Below are positions 8,958-17,428 of a stretch of DNA of 64,000 nucleotides, piece after piece. How positions within the stretch are numbered: the stretch's first letter is position 1; each line of letters starts with the position of its first letter. Source of the stretch: Herminiimonas sp. (GTDB taxonomy: Bacteria > Pseudomonadota > Gammaproteobacteria > Burkholderiales > Burkholderiaceae_D); contig JAQGMR010000006.1 of NCBI GenBank assembly GCA_028292265.1, positions 145,301 to 209,300 on the forward strand, in the 5' to 3' direction. Both the position numbers and the translations under genes were made by a program. Below the pieces are notes generated by a model. That model searched no databases and was not told the origin of the DNA. It saw nothing but the letters and a program-made list of their open reading frames with translations.

Positions 8958-9001
8958 AAGCCGGCTTTGTCCAAGGCCCCTTTGGAGTACGCTTGCTTGA
9001 T

Positions 9002-9479
9002 TCAAGCCCTGTACAGCGGCAGTTTTTGCCCGTCCTTCTCAACCAGGATGGCGCGCCGGTCCCAGTAAGCCAGTGCTTCGCCTTCGCCACTGACCTCCAC
9101 CTTCACCGATGGGGCCAGGCAAAGCGCGCTGGTTAAATGCAACTGCCCGTGCAACAGGCGAAATCCATTATTTTCACGAACGATCAAGATTTCCGGGGTC
9201 ACGATGTGTTCTCCGCCAATCTGCAAACCCGGGGTATCCGGTTTTGCAGAAGCATGCGCCGCCAACATTTCAGCGCAATGACATTTCATCGAAAGCGATG
9301 CGTCGTTCCCGCATCGCTGCGTCAGCCAGCTTGAGGTCGAACCGTTTGTTGGGTTGCCCGCTGGGTAGAGGTGTCGGCATTGCGCTGCAACAGACCAAAT
9401 CGCGGTTACCCGGCATCTCGATGAGCCAGTGTACAAAGAAATCGGCCGTCCGAATAGCGCAAGCTGATTGAATCTGCAA
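9002..9479 (-). pseudogene. hypothetical protein interrupted by a frameshift
   Basis: Two minus-strand frames look like halves of one protein. The upstream half starts with TTG at 9479 (ADFFVHWLIEMPGNRD ... RRIAFDEMSL) and stops at 9270. The downstream half continues in another frame (AEMLAAHASAKPDTPG ... KLPLYRA) to the stop at 9002. The overlap around 9270-9295, where one frame reads FDEMSL and the other CAEMLAAH, is the likely site of a one-base change. The family is not recognised. It could be a decaying gene or a base-calling error. Confidence 0.4.
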
Positions 9480-9646
9480 ATCACCAGGCTGGCACGAAAT
9501 CGCATGCGCAAATCGTCCTTGGAAAGCTTCCCGGCAAATCAGACTTGGCGCAGTGGGGGATTCGACCTAGTGAGCGCTTTTCCGCAAGGGTTTGGGGGCG
9601 TAGAGCGGGTTCGTAGCGGCGGTATCGGCGACAAACCGAAATGCCT

Positions 9647-10495
9647 CTATTTTTCCTGCTCCAGCACATATTCCGGAACGAGACGATCCAGCGTCCGGTG
9701 CAGTTCGTCGGCGTCAATCGGCGCCCTGAGAAATGCATCGCATCCCAAGAACGTTCCACGAATCCTGTCCACAGCCTTGCGGTTTGTGCTGAGGATAATG
9801 GTGCTCACCTTGCGCCGTCCCTGTGACTGCTTCAGCATGCGGCAGATGCCGACGCCGTCCTCGTCCGGCAGAAGCATCTCCACGAAAACAGCGTTGTATC
9901 GAAAGTTTGCCAGCAAGAGCACTGCAGCTTCGCCGGTACAAACATGGTCCACCCGATAGCCGCGGGCCGCCAGTTCGCCGGTAATGTAGCGCCAGCCCTT
10001 GGGATTCGGATTCACAATCAGCGCCGTGGCGACCGTCTTATAGACTCGCGGCGTAGCAGGCTTGACGGCAACAGGCTCGAGGACAGCGGATTTGAGGGCG
10101 GTGCCGGCTTTCAGCGATGTCGCTAAGCTCCCCAATTCAGTCTGAACGGCAACGCCGTTATTCGCGCTGCTGCCGGTAACTGACTCCAGCGTTTCAAGCA
10201 CGATCGACCAACGCAAGGGGCGGCTAATGGTCGCTGCGATACCGGTTGCGGGCGTCGCATTGCCGACCGCGATGACAGGCGGATGAGGGGCCTTCGGACG
10301 GTCCCGTTCGTACCAGCTTTGCGCTACGTCCGTTCCAATATCCAGCAAGACGCAGTCGGGCTTGCCTTCCATATCGTCTTTCCATTCACGATATGCACCG
10401 GACACCTTGAACAACGAGGCGAAAAGCGTGCGTTCCTGTTCGCTGAAACCGATCAGCAAGACACCGTACCGTACGGCAGCGATATGAGCTGGCAT
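9647..10495 (-). CDS. tandem degenerate receiver (pseudo-receiver) protein
   Basis: A 282-residue cytoplasmic protein built from two CheY-like domains joined by a linker (about 105-152). The first (7-105) keeps an Asp in VLLDIGTD (Asp52). The second (155-275) has the receiver pattern VFVEMLLPDEDG, where the phospho-acceptor Asp is replaced by Glu206. The acidic pair after beta1 is replaced by VNPNP, and the conserved Lys before the last loop is lost (FLRAPID). No output domain is present. The start at 10495 (MPAHIAAVRYG) gives a domain-proximal N terminus; an upstream start at 10591 would add Arg-rich sequence. The Glu may mimic phosphorylation. Confidence 0.7.
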   Translation of the reverse strand: MPAHIAAVRYGVLLIGFSEQERTLFASLFKVSGAYREWKDDMEGKPDCVLLDIGTDVAQSWYERDRPKAPHPPVIAVGNATPATGIAATISRPLRWSIVLETLESVTGSSANNGVAVQTELGSLATSLKAGTALKSAVLEPVAVKPATPRVYKTVATALIVNPNPKGWRYITGELAARGYRVDHVCTGEAAVLLLANFRYNAVFVEMLLPDEDGVGICRMLKQSQGRRKVSTIILSTNRKAVDRIRGTFLGCDAFLRAPIDADELHRTLDRLVPEYVLEQEK

Positions 10496-10963
10496 CAGAT
10501 TTTTCTGCTTTCTTGGTGGTCGAGCCCGTATCCGTAGCGTCAAGCGACGCCATGCGCCGATTTTATTGGCGTTTGGTAAGTACTGCACCACATTAATTTT
10601 GCCAGGTCCGTCGGAGCCAAGTCCCGTCGTGCGTTCTTCGGAGACGAGGACGAGACAAGGTAGCTTTATTCAACCCATATTCCAGACGCGAAGAGCGATA
10701 CAGAGCAGCGGTCGCATCGATCCAACCCAAGTAGGCGGGAGTACTTCGGCTTCCGCCAGACGCGCCGGTTACCATTTAGATGCCGTGCCAATTAGTGCGA
10801 CCGGCCAGCCGGTCCCGATAGTGTAGAACGGAAATAATTTCCCACTGTCAAAAAATCCGGTAATCTCTCTTGCACACGATAGTGCTGGTCGACTGCCATG
10901 TTCGATGCTAGGGCTCGATAAAGAGCGACTATAAGCGGGACTATAAAAGCAGGGAGGGGGAAC
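10496..10963. other. divergent intergenic region between two pseudo-receiver genes
   Basis: About 470 bases without a recognisable gene. Close to the right-hand gene the repeated GACTATAA-type sequences around 10926-10946 could supply a -10 element, and AGGGAGGGGG near 10950 is the ribosome-binding site. No convincing -35 box or operator was resolved. Confidence 0.35.
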
Positions 10964-11431
10964 ATGACGAGAGCGCGAATTCTGTGCGCCGTTTTGCCGG
11001 AGTCGATCGATGAGCAACGGCGGGTTCTTGAGCCGACATACCAGGTGACATACGTAACAACGTTGGATGACGCGCGCAAGGCGCTCGCTACCTACGATTT
11101 CAATCTGATCGTCTGCGGTATTCACTTCGACGCATCCCAAATGCCGCTTCTGCTGCAGCACTGCAAGAACGATCCACGCCTCAAGGACATCCCCTTCGTC
11201 TGCGTTCGAGGCTACCGGGGCAGGCTGTCTGAAAGCATGTACCAGCAAGTACGATCCGCCACTGCGCTCCTCGGCGGCTTCTATGTCGATCTGGCTCACT
11301 GGATTGATTCCAGGGGTTATGAGCACGCCTTGCGTGACTTGGGCGGGGTGATTGCCTCCCTGCTGCGCAGTAGCAAAAGCGCCAGCAACGGCAACGGCAA
11401 CGGCAACGGGAACGGCAATCAGGATCATTAG
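10964..11431 (+). CDS. receiver-like protein without phospho-acceptor Asp, Asn-Gly repeat tail
   Basis: A 155-residue protein. Residues 4-125 follow a CheY-like beta/alpha pattern (RILCAVLP, then DFNLIVCGIHFDASQMP, then IPFVCVRGYRG), but Cys51 occupies the place of the phospho-acceptor Asp and the acidic pair is missing. It therefore probably cannot be phosphorylated in the normal way. The C terminus runs into (Asn-Gly) repeats encoded by an AACGGC hexamer array at 11387-11416. An AGGGAGGGGG ribosome-binding site precedes the ATG. It is divergent from the tandem pseudo-receiver, so both may act in the same regulatory assembly; that is inference. Confidence 0.65.
   Translation: MTRARILCAVLPESIDEQRRVLEPTYQVTYVTTLDDARKALATYDFNLIVCGIHFDASQMPLLLQHCKNDPRLKDIPFVCVRGYRGRLSESMYQQVRSATALLGGFYVDLAHWIDSRGYEHALRDLGGVIASLLRSSKSASNGNGNGNGNGNQDH
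11387..11416 (+). repeat. hexanucleotide AACGGC microsatellite in coding sequence
   Basis: About five consecutive AACGGC/AACGGG units encode Asn-Gly repeats at the C terminus of the receiver-like protein. A six-base unit keeps the reading frame when copy number changes, so slippage would vary tail length without a frameshift. Confidence 0.75.
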
Positions 11432-11817
11432 ACCGGGCGAGTGCTTCTATCGAGGCTATGCCGCGGCAATCGTCCCTTCAGCCAACGCATTGTCACTCCG
11501 CGGTTTAACGGGTCTCCCTTCGCCGCCTCTTTGCCGACGATGGCCGCAACCGTTTGCATCGCGCTAGCCACACATCAAGAAGGCAGGCGGGGCGCAGCCC
11601 GCAAGCCTCTCTTTCTGGCGTCTACCAGGTTCTCGTCAACGGAAGCAGTTAAGCCTTCGGCATCGCGACGAAAGCGGCTTCTTCGATGCGGATCGCGGCC
11701 ATGTACTGGTCGCTTTTCCTTTGCTGGTTTCCAATGGAATCTACATCAAATTTGCCGAAAACATTCGCCGTGCCCCGCGAGGCGGCTGCTTATACTGAAA
11801 TTTTCAGGAGAGCAAAA
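11432..11817. other. intergenic stretch, no gene recognised
   Basis: Nearly 390 bases with only short frames that match nothing. A TATACT near the end could be a -10 element for the following small membrane protein, but no matching -35 was found at normal spacing. CAGGAG just before 11818 is the ribosome-binding site of that gene. Confidence 0.35.
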
Positions 11818-12018
11818 ATGGATAAGAATGTAGGAGGCATTGACCGGGCGCTCCGCGTCGTCGCAGGGCTCGTAATTATTGGCCTGTTTTTCGTGGTCGG
11901 GGATGCCTATCGCTGGTGGACCTTGCTGGGCATCGTGCCGCTCATGACGGGATTGATTGGATGGTGCCCGATATATATGCCGTTCGGCGCTAGCAGTTGC
12001 AAGGGCGCGGTACATTGA
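11818..12018 (+). CDS. small inner-membrane protein (DUF2892 / YgaP-membrane-domain-like)
   Basis: A 66-residue protein that begins MDKNVGGIDRALRVVAGL and has two hydrophobic segments (about 14-27 and 34-48) ending in GWCPIYMPFGASSC. The N-GGIDR-R start and the GWCPIY..G.SC end are hallmarks of the DUF2892 family, often found alone or fused to rhodanese domains. A Cys pair in the second half may be redox active or metal binding. CAGGAG precedes the start. A separate rhodanese gene exists at 43971-44450 but is not adjacent. Confidence 0.8.
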   Translation: MDKNVGGIDRALRVVAGLVIIGLFFVVGDAYRWWTLLGIVPLMTGLIGWCPIYMPFGASSCKGAVH

Positions 12019-12146
12019 ACTGACGCATTCGGCTTGCCGGCGGCGAGAAGGCGACTGGCAAAGCCATGTAGCCCTGCGGCCGGGCCGTATTCCGAAGGTA
12101 AGCGGACGGCAGCGACGCACGATGTAGCGTCGCTGCCGTTTGTTCG

Positions 12147-13226
12147 TCAGGCTTCCGAACGAATCGGATTACGAATGATGCCAACGCCGGTAATTTCGGT
12201 TTCCACGACGTCGCCGTGCTTCAGAAATTCCTGTGGCTTGCGCGCGAAGCCAACACCGGACGGCGTACCCGTCGCAATAATGTCACCCGGTTCCAGTGTC
12301 AGGCCGCGTGATAATTCCGCGATGATGCGGGGAATCTTGAAGTACATCTGCTTGTAACTGGCGTTCTGCTTTTCCACGCCGTTCACGCGGCAAATCACGC
12401 GCACGTCATCGAGTTTCACGCCTGCTGCCGTGACGATCCACGGGCCCATCGGGCCGTGGCCATCCAGGCTCTTGCCCTTGAACCATTGACCGCCGTGGCG
12501 CTTCTGCTGTACTTCGCGCGAGGTGGTGTCGTTGTAAGCAGAGTAGCCAAACACATAGTCCATGGCCTTGTCTTCCGGGATGTTGCGGCCGCGCTGTCCG
12601 ATGATTACCGCGAGTTCCGCTTCCCAGTCCGTCGTGTTGGACAAGGTCGAATCATGCGGGATCGAATCGAACGGGCCGTTCATGGTGTGGGTGGCCTTGG
12701 TGAAGAAGACCGGATGGTCTGGCAGGGTCTGCACCGTTTTGTCAGCGCGTACATCCTTGCCTTCCTCGAAGTGGTCGAGGTAGTTCCAGCCGACGCAGTA
12801 GATGTTACGGTCGGGACGGGGAACGGGGGACATGAACTGCGCCTGTTGCAGACCCGGCAGCGAAGCACGCTGCTGTGCTGCCTTCTCTGCCACGGCTCGA
12901 ACTCGTGCGAAGCCGGCATTGCCGCTTGCGATCAGCGCGAGCATGGAGCTTGCGTCGAATGGCAGACTAACGCCCTGGCGTTGTGCTTCGGCTTTCAGGT
13001 CGATCAGCTTGCCGTCGTCTAGCACAACCACGACGGTCGGCGCCGACCCCGCGGCCATCACGCAGGTCGCCAAACGCATCCCGACGGCGCCAGCCAGTGG
13101 GGGCACTGCCTTGATCTGGGCTGCGCCGTTGGCCTGGGCGCTTGCGCCGCCAGCGCGGCTGATCAACAGGCCACCGACTGCGGCGGTTGCGCTAGCCTTG
13201 AGTAGATCGCGACGATTCTTGTCCAT
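12147..13226 (-). CDS. fumarylacetoacetate hydrolase family protein with Tat-like signal
   Basis: A 359-residue protein with a C-terminal FAH domain (about residues 110-355). The acidic metal-binding DWEAEL near residue 205 and LTLEPGDIIATGTPSGVG near the end are typical of 2-keto-acid hydratase/acylpyruvase-like members. Unusually the N terminus reads MDKNRRDLLKASATAAV, a twin-arginine-type signal ending near GGASAQA, which predicts periplasmic location. The ATG at 13226 is preferred over 13238 because GGAGAC is placed correctly for it. It lies directly downstream of the GntR regulator on the same strand and divergent from the CoA-transferase operon, so it probably belongs to that pathway. 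Confidence 0.87.
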   Translation of the reverse strand: MDKNRRDLLKASATAAVGGLLISRAGGASAQANGAAQIKAVPPLAGAVGMRLATCVMAAGSAPTVVVVLDDGKLIDLKAEAQRQGVSLPFDASSMLALIASGNAGFARVRAVAEKAAQQRASLPGLQQAQFMSPVPRPDRNIYCVGWNYLDHFEEGKDVRADKTVQTLPDHPVFFTKATHTMNGPFDSIPHDSTLSNTTDWEAELAVIIGQRGRNIPEDKAMDYVFGYSAYNDTTSREVQQKRHGGQWFKGKSLDGHGPMGPWIVTAAGVKLDDVRVICRVNGVEKQNASYKQMYFKIPRIIAELSRGLTLEPGDIIATGTPSGVGFARKPQEFLKHGDVVETEITGVGIIRNPIRSEA

Positions 13227-13389
13227 ACTTGTCTCCATAGAGTTTTGACTGCTGGTTTCAACTGCTGGTTTTAACTGCGCGTTTCAACGTTCACAAAAAG
13301 AGCAACAGGGAAGGCGTTACAGGCTGGTCGACTGCATGCTTTGCTTCCCTTGAGACGAGGGGGGATTGCGTTTGCGTTCTTCACGGCGG

Positions 13390-14058
13390 TTACTCGGCCG
13401 ACTGATCCAGCGTCGACAGCAGGCGTTGCCGACCGGAGAGTACGTGGCGCTCGGCCGTCGTTTTGGCGCGCGCCTCCGAACCGCTGCAGATCGCTTCGTA
13501 GATCTGCCAGTGCTCGACATTCGACTTGCGCATATTGCCGGGGGAGTCGAAATACTTGCGGCGGAAAAGGTGCAATTCGTTGACATAGTCAAGGTATGCC
13601 TGGTGTGCGCGCTTGTTGTTCGAGAGCGTAAGGATCAGCGCATGGAATTCGAGGTTCAAGCTGTAGTAGCCATTACCGTCGCCGGTCTCGCATGATGTGT
13701 CCATTGCCTTCAGCAGGCGTTCAAGCTCGAGCCGATTGCCGGCGGTTAGCCGCTCTGTCGCGCGCTGCGCGGCGAAGCCAAATACCAGCGCCCGAAGTTC
13801 ATAAATTTCCAGCATCTCGCGCACTGAAATTTTGCGCACGAACACGCCCTTGTTTGGCACCGCGGTCACAATGCCAAAGCCGGCGAGGATGCGGATTGCT
13901 TCCCGAATCGGTCCGCGACTGGTTCCCATGCGCAGTGCCAGCGCCGCTTCATTAAGCCGCTCGCCGGGAAGTATTTCGCCCGAATAGATCAGTTGCTTGA
14001 GCTGCTCCGAAATGCTCAAGGCAAGACCTTGAAGTGGCTGCTTTACGGCTCCTGTCAT
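13390..14058 (-). CDS. GntR-family transcriptional regulator (FadR/FCD subfamily)
   Basis: A 222-residue regulator. Residues 10-75 form the winged helix, with LNEAALALRMGTSRGPIREAIRIL as the recognition region. Residues 85-205 form the helical FCD ligand domain with typical metal/ligand His positions (LEFHALI, NVEHWQIYEAI). It is divergently transcribed from the CoA-transferase operon and upstream of the FAH-family gene. A perfect palindrome covering the -35 box of the divergent promoter is its likely operator. FCD regulators usually repress catabolic genes until a carboxylate ligand binds. Confidence 0.92.
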   Translation of the reverse strand: MTGAVKQPLQGLALSISEQLKQLIYSGEILPGERLNEAALALRMGTSRGPIREAIRILAGFGIVTAVPNKGVFVRKISVREMLEIYELRALVFGFAAQRATERLTAGNRLELERLLKAMDTSCETGDGNGYYSLNLEFHALILTLSNNKRAHQAYLDYVNELHLFRRKYFDSPGNMRKSNVEHWQIYEAICSGSEARAKTTAERHVLSGRQRLLSTLDQSAE

Positions 14059-14242
14059 TCTCTATTCACCTGGTTACTGCTTTCCTGAAAAAGTTCGGTG
14101 GTGCCCGGACGGCGCTCAAGTCGCGAGGCTTATCGACCGCGCGCCGCAGTCTGTCACGCGGCAAAAAAATTATAACAGTCGACCACGGATTCTATAGCGG
14201 ATTGTCATCCAAAAGCCAGCAAGAAGTCTACGATGAACTCAA

Positions 14243-14277
14243 AAGTGTTGACACTTCGAAGGCGTCTCGTCAATACT
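14243..14277 (+). promoter_or_regulatory. promoter with palindromic operator over the -35 box
   Basis: AAGTGTTGACACTT (14243-14256) is an inverted repeat with 6-bp arms and a two-base centre. It contains a perfect -35 TTGACA at 14248-14253. AATACT at 14272-14277 is a four-of-six -10 match after an 18-base spacer. A repressor on the palindrome would block polymerase directed at the CoA-transferase gene starting at 14316. The GntR protein encoded next door is the natural candidate; this is inference from position. Confidence 0.6.
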
Positions 14278-14315
14278 GCGTCAATCTGCAATCCAATAAC
14301 ACGGAGACATTAACC

Positions 14316-15506
14316 ATGCCCCATCTTCCCGCGTCGGCCGCGCTACAACGCTTCCGCGTCGTTGACCTGACACAGGTCCGTGCCGGACCCACCGCTTGCC
14401 GACAGCTTGCTGATTGGGGCGCCGACGTGATCCAGGTGCAGATGCCGGAGCACATGCGGGGCGACGATACGTTGGGTGGCCAGGACGGCTCGGACTACCA
14501 GTACACGCACCGCAACAAGCGCTCCATGACGCTCAACCTGAAAGAGCAGGAAGGTATCGATGTGCTGAAGCGGCTGATTGCCACCGCCGATGTGCTGGTC
14601 GAAAATTTTCGGGCCGACGTGAAGTATCGGCTTGGTATCGATTACGACAGTCTCGCCAAGGATAATCCCGGTTTGGTGTACGCCAGCATCTCTGGCTTCG
14701 GTCAGACCGGGCCCTATTCGAAGCGTCCGGGATTTGACCAGATTGCCCAAGGCATGGGCGGGCTGATGTCCGTAACCGGGTTGCCTGGCCAGGGTCCAGT
14801 GCGGGTTGGGCTTCCTATCGCCGATCTATGCTCCGGCATTTTTGCGGCGCAGGGCATTCTGGTCGCGCTGCTGGAGCGCGGTGCGTCCGGCAAGGGACAA
14901 TGGCTTCATACGTCGCTGCTCGAAGCTACGGTCTACATGATGGACTTCCAGACGGCACGTTGGCTCACCGACGGCGAGATTCCAGGCCAGGCCGGCAACT
15001 ATCATCCGACCAGCATTCCGACCGGCGTATACCAGGCGCGTGACGGGTTCATGAACATCGCTGTGTTCGGCTCAAAAATCTGGGAGCGCTTTTGTCAGAT
15101 CCTCGGCGCGCCAGAATTGGCCCACGATGATCGCTACAAGGACAAGATGGGGCGCTCGAAAAATCGCGATGTTCTCAATGCGGAAATCAATCGGCGTCTT
15201 GCCATGCATGATCGCGCACACTGGATCGAATGCTTCAACGAGGGTGGCGTTGCCTGCGGACTCATCAACAACATGCAGGAAGTATTCGAGGAGCCGCAGG
15301 TCAAGCACTTGAACATGGTAAAGACTGTGGTGTCTCCAAGGCTGGGCGAGCAGCGCCTGGTAGGGCAGCCGGTACAGCTTTCGCGTACCCCCAGCACCAT
15401 TGCGCGTTCCGCGCCGCGGCGCGGTGAACATACCGTAGAGATTCTGGAAGAACTAGGTTTCGATGCAGCCGACATGGCGCGCATGAAGGCTGCCAGCGTT
15501 TTTTAA
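14316..15506 (+). CDS. CaiB/BaiF (class III) CoA-transferase
   Basis: A 396-residue family III CoA-transferase. It has the N-terminal motif VVDLTQVRAGPTACRQLADWGADVI, HRNKRSMTLNLK near residue 66, and the catalytic Asp170 in LPIADLCSG, equivalent to the aspartate that forms the acyl anhydride in formyl-CoA transferase. The start at 14316 is supported by GGAGAC eight bases upstream; a longer frame to 14034 runs into the divergent promoter. It probably activates the pathway carboxylic acid as a CoA thioester, the first cytosolic step before the crotonase and dehydrogenase encoded downstream. Confidence 0.92.
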   Translation: MPHLPASAALQRFRVVDLTQVRAGPTACRQLADWGADVIQVQMPEHMRGDDTLGGQDGSDYQYTHRNKRSMTLNLKEQEGIDVLKRLIATADVLVENFRADVKYRLGIDYDSLAKDNPGLVYASISGFGQTGPYSKRPGFDQIAQGMGGLMSVTGLPGQGPVRVGLPIADLCSGIFAAQGILVALLERGASGKGQWLHTSLLEATVYMMDFQTARWLTDGEIPGQAGNYHPTSIPTGVYQARDGFMNIAVFGSKIWERFCQILGAPELAHDDRYKDKMGRSKNRDVLNAEINRRLAMHDRAHWIECFNEGGVACGLINNMQEVFEEPQVKHLNMVKTVVSPRLGEQRLVGQPVQLSRTPSTIARSAPRRGEHTVEILEELGFDAADMARMKAASVF

Positions 15507-15522
15507 TCCGTTCGGGCGCCAC

Positions 15523-15539
15523 CGCCGGCTTTGCCGGCG
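15523..15539 (+). other. intercistronic hairpin
   Basis: CGCCGGC and GCCGGCG pair perfectly around a TTT loop between the CoA-transferase stop and the crotonase gene. There is no T tract, so it is more likely an mRNA-stability element or leaky attenuator within the operon than a terminator. Confidence 0.4.
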
Positions 15540-15581
15540 CGGCGCGCGCAAAATCCATTTCATTTTTTCTGGAGTCATCTC

Positions 15582-16391
15582 ATGCCAAGTACAGCCTACC
15601 AATCCCCGACCGAACGCATGAAGGTTTGGGCCGACGCGACCACGCTGCACATTCGCTTCAACAACCCGGCGCGCCATAACGCACTCTCAGTCGACATGTG
15701 GGCAGCGATTCCAAAGCTGCTGGCACAAGCAGAGCAGGACGACCAGATTCGGCTGATCGTGTTTTCTGGCGAAGGGGAAAAAGCGTTCGTATCCGGCGCC
15801 GACATTTCGCAATTCGAAGACATGCGCGCCGCGCGTGAAGCGGTCAAGCATTACGAAGCCATGGCGGAAGAAGCGCTCATGGGCATCTACAACTGCAGCA
15901 AGCCGACGCTGGCCTGTATCCGGGGCTTTTGCCTTGGCGGCGGTGTCAACGTCGCCATCAGCTGTGACATCCGCATTGCATCGACCGATTCGGTATTCTC
16001 AATTCCGGCCGCGCGCCTCGGCCTTGGATATCGCTTTTCGGCACTGAAGAATCTGGTGGACCTGGTTGGCCCCGGTGCCGCCAAGGACCTGTTCTTCACT
16101 GCCCGGAAAATCGACGGCACCGAAGCGAAGTCGCTGGGTCTAGTCAGCCGAATTTGCGCACCACAGGAACTGCCTGCGCTGCTTGCGGAATACACGTCGG
16201 CAATGGCCAACAATGCGCCGCTCACGATTAGCGCCGGCAAGACCATCATCAAGGAAATGCTGAAGCCCTCCGACGATCTCGACATGGATCATTGCCGCCG
16301 CGCGATCCTGGCATGCTTCGAGAGCGAAGACTATGCCGAGGGTCGTCGCGCCTTCATGGAAAAACGCAAGCCAGTCTTCACCGGCAAATAG
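15582..16391 (+). CDS. enoyl-CoA hydratase/isomerase (crotonase) family protein, atypical active site
   Basis: A 269-residue crotonase-fold protein. The first oxyanion segment is FVSGADISQF (69-78) and the second GFCLGGGVNVAISCDI (115-130). In classical hydratases the second motif carries a catalytic Glu (GGGCELA) and a further Glu follows about 20 residues later. Here the first position is Asn123 and the later segment reads IPAARLGLGYRFS, so both glutamates appear missing. A non-hydratase reaction on an acyl-CoA is therefore likely. GGAG supports the start at 15582. It lies in the operon after the CoA-transferase. Confidence 0.9.
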   Translation: MPSTAYQSPTERMKVWADATTLHIRFNNPARHNALSVDMWAAIPKLLAQAEQDDQIRLIVFSGEGEKAFVSGADISQFEDMRAAREAVKHYEAMAEEALMGIYNCSKPTLACIRGFCLGGGVNVAISCDIRIASTDSVFSIPAARLGLGYRFSALKNLVDLVGPGAAKDLFFTARKIDGTEAKSLGLVSRICAPQELPALLAEYTSAMANNAPLTISAGKTIIKEMLKPSDDLDMDHCRRAILACFESEDYAEGRRAFMEKRKPVFTGK

Positions 16392-16430
16392 ATCAGGCAT
16401 GGCGACCCCGCCGCTACCGAGGAGGATGTA

Positions 16431-17405
16431 ATGCAGTCTTACTGGATGCAAGCCGATGATGAGGTCGCAACGCTGTCGCTGCGCGAGGTTCCCACGCCGA
16501 CGCCAGGACCCGGACAGCTTCTGCTGCGCGTACGCGCAGCCGGGCTGAATCGCGGCGAATTCATTTTGGGCCATGGCTTGACGAAGAAGGGCGCTGTCAA
16601 GCAGATCGGCATGGAAGGCGCCGGTGAAGTGGTTGCGCTCGGCGCTGGCGTGCAGCGCTTCGCACAAGGCGATCCCGTATTCGGACGTTTTCCCGGTGCA
16701 TTTTCGGAATATGCACTGATCGACGAGCGCGAAGTGATACCAATGCCGGCCAATCTTTCGTGGGCGGAGGCGGCCAGCTTCCCGATTACCTTCGCTGTCG
16801 TGTACGACATGCTCGTGGTGCAGGGGCACGTTGCGCCGGGAGAATGGGTGCTGGTAGCGGGCGTTTCCTCCGGTGTCGGCGTGGCGGCAATGCAGATGGC
16901 CCGGGCGCTCGGAGCCAGGGTCATAGGCACTTCCGGCTCGCCGGAAAAGCTGGAACGGCTTGCTACACTGGGACTCGACATTGGCATCTGCACCCGCAAG
17001 CCAGACTTCTACGATGCGGTCATGCAGGCGACCGCAGGCAAGGGGGTTGATCTTGTCGTGAATGCCGTTGGCGGGTCCGTGTTCGCCGAGTGCGTGCGGA
17101 CCATGGCTTTCGAAGCGCGGCTGGCGACCGTCGGCTATGTAGACGGCGTGCTCCACGGCGACCTTGATATCGAGGCCCTGCATGCAAAACGGCTTACCCT
17201 GTTCGGCGTCTCCAACAAGATGCGCAGCATAGAGCAACGGGTTGCGGCCAACCCGGGCTTTGTCGCGGACATACTGCCGTTGATTGCAAGCGGACGCATT
17301 CCGCCTGTCGTGGACACGGTCTACCCGTTCGCGCAGATGGCCGAGGCCAAAGCGCGCATGGAGTCCAACCTGCATGCCGGAAAAATAGTGGTGGCAGTTC
17401 CCTGA
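16431..17405 (+). CDS. zinc-independent quinone oxidoreductase-like dehydrogenase (MDR superfamily)
   Basis: A 324-residue medium-chain dehydrogenase/reductase. An N-terminal GroES-like domain (GLNRGEFILGHG, GMEGAGEVVALG) is followed by a nucleotide-binding domain with VAGVSSGVGVAAMQMARALGA near residues 143-163. The Cys ligands of the structural zinc site and the catalytic-zinc Cys/His pattern are not seen, so it belongs to the QOR-like, NADPH-dependent enoyl or quinone reductase group. GAGGAGG precedes the ATG. It is the third gene of the CoA-transferase operon and may reduce an enoyl-CoA or a conjugated carbonyl. Confidence 0.9.
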   Translation: MQSYWMQADDEVATLSLREVPTPTPGPGQLLLRVRAAGLNRGEFILGHGLTKKGAVKQIGMEGAGEVVALGAGVQRFAQGDPVFGRFPGAFSEYALIDEREVIPMPANLSWAEAASFPITFAVVYDMLVVQGHVAPGEWVLVAGVSSGVGVAAMQMARALGARVIGTSGSPEKLERLATLGLDIGICTRKPDFYDAVMQATAGKGVDLVVNAVGGSVFAECVRTMAFEARLATVGYVDGVLHGDLDIEALHAKRLTLFGVSNKMRSIEQRVAANPGFVADILPLIASGRIPPVVDTVYPFAQMAEAKARMESNLHAGKIVVAVP

Positions 17406-17428
17406 CCACCCAAGAGGGAGGAGACCTG

